Shown in pieces: positions 57,850-64,000 of a stretch of 64,000 bases of DNA; the first letter of the stretch is position 1; each line of letters starts with the position of its first letter. The translations under genes were made by a program, and so were the position numbers. The notes under the pieces were generated by a model. The model was given only the letters and a program-made list of their open reading frames with translations. It was not told where the DNA came from and did no database searches. This stretch comes from Megaleporinus macrocephalus (taxonomy: Eukaryota > Chordata > Actinopteri > Characiformes > Anostomidae). The DNA is taken from NCBI GenBank assembly GCA_021613375.1, contig CM038720.1, positions 14,787,962 to 14,851,961 of the forward strand, in the 5' to 3' direction.

Positions 57850-59440
57850 ACTGACGAGACTTGCAAACAAGACGTACTGCAGCTGATTGGAGAATGGAAT
57901 ACTAAGGTTGGAAGCGAGAAGGATGAAAATATATTTGCACAACATTGCCTTTGGAAACAGGAATGAAGCAGAACAACGGCTAATCAGCGTCTGCCACTAC
58001 AGTGACTTTTTTTACTAATACATTTTTCAAACAACTAAAACGATATGTGTACACTTGGACATGACCAGATGGAGCTCACTGAAACCAAATACACTACATT
58101 CTTTGCACAAAGAGTTGGAAGAGTTCCATTTTAATTGCAAAGACATGGCCTGGGCTGATTGTGGAACTGATCAAGAACTACTTATGTGCAAGCGCCAAGT
58201 GAAGTTGAGAAAAAACAATCAAACTATCAGACATCCAAAATTTGATTTAGACAACATACCCCCTGTCTACAAAGAAAACATCAGGAATCGATTTCAATAT
58301 GGACATAATTAACAGAGAACCAGTGGAGCTATGGATGGAACTCAAAGAGGTCATCAAAGAAGAATCAGAGAGAACCTTGGGAGGAATGAAAAGAAGGAAG
58401 AAACCAAAGTAGATGACTCATGATACAGTGTAGATTGCAGAAAGATCTCTGGATTCCAGTGAGCTGTCAGAAAGGACAAGGGCCAATGAAACAAAAACAT
58501 ATGTAAAGAAACTAATAATGTGAACAAACATGAAAAAAACGAAAATTGTTTTTATGAGGTGCATAAGATCAAAAATACATTTCAGCCATGAGTTGCCACT
58601 CTAAAAGATGCTAATGAGTAAACAAAAAACAAAAAAGATAAAAGGAATATACACAAGACTTCCACAAAAAAGTTTTTGCTACCAATTGTGAAAAACATGG
58701 AGGTACAGTATAAATTATGCTTAAGATCATTCAATGCAAACTAGAGCCTGAGAGAACTTACATCCAAAGACAACTGCCAGATGTGCAAGCAAGATTTTGG
58801 AAAGGCAGACCAAGAGATATTGTATGCTGGATTACTGGGAAATTATTGTATGCTGGATTACTGTTTCCCTGACAGCAGCAAAGCTGTCATGTCATGTCTG
58901 TGTTGGACATGTCATATAATAGAATGGCCTCAGGAAAATCTAGTCATTCTAATGAGACATTTCTGCAATGATCAACAAATAATAGTCAGGAGAGAACATG
59001 GACAAAGACACTAGTTCCACATTGGCAAAGGTGTTAGACAAGGATGTCCACTATCACAGTACCTGTGCTACCTGTATGCAAAACAGACAATGAGAGAACC
59101 CGGACTGGAGGAAGATGATTGAGGATTCACGATTGGTGGAAGAAATATCAGTAACCTTTGATATGTGGAAGATGCATTACAAAAAGACCTGTGGACGATG
59201 TATGATGCAGACAATCTATAGGATAAGGAAGGGACATTTCGATAGGAAGAAGAGTCAGATTATGATGACAGAAATAATGGCTAACTTTAACAGTAATGGA
59301 GAAGATGCGGGAATGATGAGCAGCTTTGGCTTTCTCAGATCAAGCATAAACAACAAAGAATCCTTTGACCTTTGTACGCTGAACACTCAAATACCAAATA
59401 ACTCTTACAAAGATATCAGCTTTAAATTTTAGCTTGAGGT
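57850..59440 (+). mobile_element. RTE-clade LINE relic (endonuclease and reverse transcriptase)
   Basis: Broken frames follow the order of an RTE/BovB-like ORF2. At about 57885 IGEWNTKVGSEKDEN matches the endonuclease GDWNAKVG motif. Then come YTWT near 58050, a QIxYILC-like stretch near 58090, and EPVELWMELKEVIKEES from 58316 with KRRKKPK-stop where tryptophan is expected. QLPDVQARFWKGR at about 58770 and GKGVRQGCPLSQ at 59024-59059 are reverse-transcriptase blocks. The catalytic YADD reads YVED at 59162-59173. Sections between 58500 and 58740 and 58800 and 59000 are heavily decayed. Many stops; inactive. Confidence 0.8.
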
Positions 59441-60609
59441 TGCTTTGTGCAATTGCTGACTAACAACAAACACAATAAAGAAGAAAACCTTGATGAAATA
59501 ATTGACTGAACACATCTGTGGTCTCGTGTTAAGACAACAGTGCAATTTTTAAAACAAAAACCAGGTTTATTGTAAATAAGAGTAACTTGCTTCTCTGTTC
59601 CGCCTCTAAATGTTGCAACTTAAAACATGAAGTAGGCTTTTAACATTAACATGAGCTAACTAGCTAGCTGGTATATCTAACTTACCAAGATTATTCTTCT
59701 TCATCCAGTCATCCGACATGTTTCCTATTCAGATGCTCAGAGGCACGCTTTTGTTAACTCCCCAGTAAACAGTAATGTCAAAACATTCATAGTTAACACC
59801 AAAAAATGATTATGTGATGATGTTAATAATCAAGTAATTAACTATTTGTTGCCAACTAATTTGGTCTAAATTGAATAATTGTTGCAGGAATCATGACTCA
59901 TTTAGAAGCCTGAAGACCCAAACAAAAGACAGGATATTTTGGAGAAACACTATTTATATAGCTGCCAGGAGTCTGAAATTACTTGACAGCACTTATGAAT
60001 AACAATTACGTTAATAATTACAATTACATCTTATTATAATTGGAGTGAAGTAACTGGACAACTAAAGGCTCTAGCTTGGTCACAAAAGAAACCAAAAAAA
60101 AGGAAAGCTTACTTAACTGGAACTAATCTTTTTTACTATGAACTTTTAAATTTACTTTGCTGGTAATACTCTGTGATAGTTGAATAGTCATTTTAATACT
60201 TGTATTATTATAATGTAAGGGCTGTGATTTTTTTCATGGAATTCTACAACTGCCCAATGCCTTCTCTTACAGGTAAGCTTTAAGGAAACTGCTTTTCTTT
60301 AATGCAAACGCTTTTCTTTAATTTTTCTTTAATGCAAATAAACACACAAGTTCATGGTAATCTTGATTAACACAGGCACTATTTTATACTGTCCTGCTTC
60401 ACAGTTTGTGCCGTTGTGTTTTCCATGTATGTTACACAAAAAAGGACAGTGAGAAAGCATTTTGTTGTGCCTGGCACTCGTACAATGACCGACTGAACTG
60501 CATTGATAGACGCTGGTGTATGTATCCATTAAAGACCCCCCTTATCTGACTCCTGCTCTGTCTTGGGACAGGACTAGAAATAAATGAGCTTCAGTAAGCC
60601 GTGCTCATG
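59441..60609. other. AT-rich DNA, no gene recognised
   Basis: A short tandem of TTTCTTTAATGCAAA units lies at 60293-60340. Text near 60455-60490 (TTGTTGTGCCTGGCACTCGT) recalls a LINE 3' end but is too short for a call. Confidence 0.4.
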
Positions 60610-61260
60610 TACAACACATAGAACTGATATGGTTTCTTTATTTGTTCGAACGCCAAGACACGGTATGTGCTTATGAGTGATAGATGTCAACCAAGGGCGA
60701 AGCATGAATGCAGCCAAGGCTATGCTTACTGAAACAACACCATGATCTATGCAATCCAAATTACGGGCATGAAATCCATAATTAGAGCGTAATACTATAA
60801 TCAAAGTTTCCTACCGGTTACTGTAATTTAAAATATATTACTGGCACCAGAGCAGCTGTAACCCCAACCCTCGCTTAAAAAAGAAAACCACAGACTTTTC
60901 ACAGCCGCTTTATAGCAGTTTTTATATGGCATGACCAGGTACAGTTTCCCAATGCCAAAAGCATCTGTGACAGTCGTAGCACAAGATCGGCGGCTCTAAC
61001 GAGGGAATCAGGTTCTTTGGCTGGTCTTTGTATTACTTTAGCGTGGAAACTTTAACTGCTGTCTGTCCCTAAGAGCCATCTGAATATGGATGCGGCAAAA
61101 ATTAGTTAAACAGAAGAGGCTGTTGCATTCATTAAGTTACCCCAACCCCCAGAAACGGCATCATAATATTCATGCTGTTACCATGCAAATCAGAGATAAT
61201 GAGATGCTGATTATGTTTTCTAATCACAGGGGGAGAGAGAGGATGTGTGTGTGGGGGGCT
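60610..61260. promoter_or_regulatory. Candidate conserved noncoding element with octamer
   Basis: Complex repeat-free DNA with preserved CpGs contains AATTACGGGCATGAAATCC near 60759, CCATAATTAGAGCG near 60776, TCATTAAGTTACC near 61129, CATAATATTCATGC near 61161 and a perfect octamer ATGCAAAT at 61183-61190 followed by GATAATGAGATGCTGATTAT. The minus-strand frame at 60574-60804 is not convincing as an exon. It ends at a G-rich run near 61230-61270. A good enhancer candidate, untested. Confidence 0.4.
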
Positions 61261-61657
61261 GGGGATGGGGGCTGCTAAGGTGAAAAAAAAACAAACTCAG
61301 TAACCCTGCACGATCAAACAATACATCACAATACATCAAAAATCTGTTGCGTTCTACTAAAATGTACTTTCAGGTCAACATATAAATGGTTACATTTATT
61401 AAAATCTTTCTTGGTTTTCCTTTTTTAAATTTGCAATATCTTATGTAAACATAGTTTTTATGATACTGGAGCTGAAATCTAATTAATTTTACATGTTGAT
61501 ATTCTGGAATAAGAACTGCAGCCCCAATAGAATGCAGCTAACAGTGTTTCACATCAGTTACAACAATTTTTGTTGCATAATTCTAGGTATTATATTTAGA
61601 AGTGAGGGTAAACCTCTTAAATAGTTATTAGACACTGTAGGTTCTGAGGAATAAAAT

Positions 61658-62190
61658 ATATACAGTGATATGCAAAAGTCACCAAAAAAGACACCACCCT
61701 CCGTTTAATTTCCAGTCAAAACTGCCATTAATTTATTAATTTTTCAATGCTAAGAGGAAAAGAAGCAAAAATGTTTAACAGAAAATCACACGAGAGCCTG
61801 AATTAATAATCTACATTTCTTTTAGAGAGACAGGCTTTCCGTTTTTCAAGGAAATCTGCAGTCATATTTTTCCTCATCTCCAAAGTTCAGTCGTGCAAGT
61901 TGGTTGCATTTTTTGCTTCTCACAACATATTCAATGATGTTGAGGTCTGGACTGGATGGTCAGTCCATTGTTCTAAGAACACCAGGAGCTTCTTTGTTCT
62001 TCTTTTTCTTAGTAAGATCTTCTTGAACAGCTACACATTCTTTCAGACCCATGGTGTTGGGTTGTCTTCTCACAGTGAAAGGATGGACAGAAGCAACAGT
62101 GGATGTTTTCAGATCTGAAGCAGGAGTGGCGCTTGATTTTCTCCTCTCTCTCTTTCAAAGAAGAAATCTTGAAGTACTGAACATCACATT
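61658..62190 (-). mobile_element. Tc1/mariner-like relic
   Basis: The left end ATACAGTGATATGCAAAAGT resembles the terminal repeat of a fish Tc1/mariner family (CAGTGCTGTGCAAAAGT). AATGATGTTGAGGTCTGGAC near 61933, with CCATTGTTCTAAGAACACC after it, recalls the antisense of its transposase gene, so the element is on the minus strand. The right terminal repeat was not found. The plus-strand frame 61900-62118 is an artefact. Confidence 0.5.
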
Positions 62191-63007
62191 ACGTATCAGT
62201 TTCACAAACATCTATACTTCATAAATGCCCTTATGTGTACAAATGAGTGACTAAAGCCCCTTAACTAAATGTGAAATGTTGTAAAAGATCACTTTATTCC
62301 TTGTAATGTTGTTTGCAAAGAAGGTCACTTAGCATGACATTGTGCAGTGGCGCAAACTGCAAACGGAGTGCAGGAAGTGATTTTCTTTTGCTCAGATCGA
62401 TTTAACCAAGATATTAGGAGCCTTTATCAAATACCAGGAAGATGCTGTCCTTCAGCAAAAACATTAAAAGCAATTTACTGTAAACAAAGGCTGAAATCAG
62501 TGGGGTTTAACTACTTAACTACTTACTTATACTTTTCCTATTTTGCCTTAAATAGTGCTTCAGCTCTCCAAGGTGGAATGGAAAAAACTGGCAAATAAGA
62601 AGTTGACTTCAGTGTTGTATTTTGCACTTCACAACAGTAGGTGTGAACTGGTGAAGCAACCACTGGTGAAGCTGTAGTGACCTGATGATCCAGGGGTTTA
62701 GTGGCGCTTCATCAGACATTTGAGGTTTGTTAACTTTAACCACTTGAGGGAAGTAAAGTAAACAACCATAGGGTTAATGTGGAGAGGGGTCACAGCATTG
62801 AATTTTTGTTGCTGGTTAATCCACAGGACAATAAAAGAAAACCAAACAACAAACATTGTGGAGACTTGGTATTGCAGTCGACCCAACAGCTAACAGACTA
62901 ATACTTTTATATGCTTTTCTTTGTTTTCTTGAACACAAGGATGTTTAGAGGAAAAGGTAGAGCTACTGCTTTAATAACAGCTAATCTTAAAATTCAGTTG
63001 ATAGATG

Positions 63008-63182
63008 TACAATTTATTGATCCCAGAGGGAAATTCAAGCTATCCACATTTAACCCATCTGTACAGTGAAACACTGTCATATACACACACACACTAGTGA
63101 ACAGACACACTAGGGGGCAGTGAGTACACTTGCCTGGAGTGATGGGCAGCCCTAACACAGTGCCCAGGGAGCAAACTAAGCG
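63008..63182 (-). mobile_element. LINE 3'-end fragment with CTCF-like motif
   Basis: TTTATTGATCCCAGAGGGAAATT split here by one base, CCATCTGTACAGTGAAACAC, CACTAGGGGGCAGTGAG and GGGCAGCCCTAACACAGTGC match a very common fish repeat that I take to be an antisense LINE 3' end. A short CA run occurs at about 63081-63092. The piece ACACTAGGGGGCAGTGAG at 63107-63124 fits the CTCF core. Confidence 0.65.
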
Positions 63183-63190
63183 CATTGAGC

Positions 63191-64000
63191 TTCCAGTGGC
63201 AGGAAATAAACCTCATGTTATCACATGCTGTGATTTTCTGTTTAAACCTTTTTCTCGTAATATTGTATAAACTCACACAGACTTCCCTCTATCTTGTCCA
63301 TTCTGCTTTTCACTTCCTACCATCTATCTGGGCTTCACATATCATCTGCAAACTACTGCATTCTTCAGGTGCAGAACAAATATCATAGTAATACAACTTT
63401 GCCTTCTATCTTTTGTAATTTTTTTGTCATGACTACATCAAATTAGTTTGTAATATGTAATATGCAGTGCAATAATTAATTAAACAGAGACAGCTTAGAA
63501 TGTTTAGTTTGTGTTAGTGAGTCTAGCAACAGGTCTCAGTGGTGACTCCAGGGCGAAGATCCTGCTTATTTGGCTTTGCAAGTTTTGTAAAGGGGTATTA
63601 AAAGCAGCATTACTGGAATAGTGGATATGTGTTCTTCTAAGAAAGCTGAAAAGATCAGTAATGTTCATAATGTTGTGATGTGTGTTTGCAACTACTGACA
63701 AACGGCAGCTTATGTCTGTTGGATATGACAGTGTACCCTTTCAATTGTTAGCACCATTGAGACAATTGTTAAGGTTGTCTCATTCTGCCACCCTGACATT
63801 GCAGTCGTCCTCCATCAATAAGCGTGTTCGTTCGTTGATTGTTTTTGTTTGTTAACAGGTACTGACCTTCAGAGACAATGTTTCATCTGAAAGTGTTATA
63901 AAGTTTATTCAAAAACCCTCAGGGTTTTGGAAATCCTCACAGCAGGTGTGCTGGTACGGCTTGGCCTGGCAGATAAGGGGGTGTGCTCATACAGCTGAGA
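63191..64000. other. Unique DNA at the window end
   Basis: No gene recognised. A pyrimidine-rich run followed by TTAACAG|GT at about 63843-63861 looks like a splice acceptor, but nothing else supports an exon. A small inverted repeat TGAGACAA/TTGTCTCA lies at 63758-63781. Confidence 0.4.

Noticed and set aside
63843..63861. Splice-acceptor-like TTTTTGTTTGTTAACAG near the window end
   Set aside because: Pyrimidine-rich runs before CAG are common here, and the following sequence shows no coding or conserved character that I can recognise.
1..64000. Search for CRISPR arrays, bacterial operons, rRNA, tRNA and well-known vertebrate microRNA seeds
   Set aside because: None was found by eye. The window is eukaryotic, and short RNA genes unknown to me would be missed.

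Overview
The window looks like a piece of a ray-finned fish nuclear genome, probably a teleost and perhaps an otophysan. The reasons are its base composition (AT-rich by eye, with few CpGs), its microsatellites, and its crowd of old transposons of types that are abundant in fish: many Tc1/mariner relics, 5'-truncated LINE tails, and MITE-like inverted repeats. I did not identify the species and no search could be run.

I see no convincing protein-coding gene of the host, and no tRNA, rRNA, known microRNA, CRISPR array or bacterial-type operon. The longest open frames are about 100-150 codons, match no family I recognise outside transposons, and often lie in low-complexity DNA. The window reads as a gene desert or a very long intron or intergenic interval.

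Layout: 1-2 kb, unique DNA and a minus-strand Tc1-like relic; 2.26-2.82 kb, a LINE 3' end with a CA microsatellite; 3-12 kb, mostly unique DNA with conserved-looking homeobox-site-rich blocks, short MITE-like fragments and a long AT repeat at 11.6 kb; 12.3-14.2 kb, Tc1 relics; 15.9-16.55 kb, the only clear CpG-rich, promoter-like island (CRE palindrome, inverted CCAAT, good splice donors); 18.8-19.9 kb, an internally deleted Tc1 relic and a degenerate telomere-like tract; 20.7-27.3 kb, conserved-looking blocks and a 380-bp purine tract; 27.4-35.6 kb, the densest transposon zone (four Tc1 relics, two LINE tails, one nested insertion, an AT microsatellite and a perfect 41-bp inverted repeat); 35.8-41 kb, conserved-looking blocks; 41.1-42.7 kb, another repeat cluster; 44.7-45.5 kb, a strong regulatory-element candidate; 46.4 kb, a hairpin MITE; 47.6-50.2 kb, nested local duplications; 53.4-59.4 kb, three large LINE relics of different families plus a Tc1 relic; 60.6-61.3 kb, another conserved-looking block; 61.7-63.2 kb, a Tc1/mariner relic and a LINE tail carrying a CTCF-like motif.

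The plausible function of the window is regulatory: a gene-poor landscape of candidate enhancers, possibly with one 5' exon/promoter near 16.5 kb, into which transposons have inserted and decayed. No new enzymatic or defence system was found. The observations most worth checking are the 16.5-kb promoter, the duplicated blocks at 47.6-50.2 kb, the perfect hairpin at 35.2 kb, two unnamed dispersed repeat pairs, and the candidate conserved elements.
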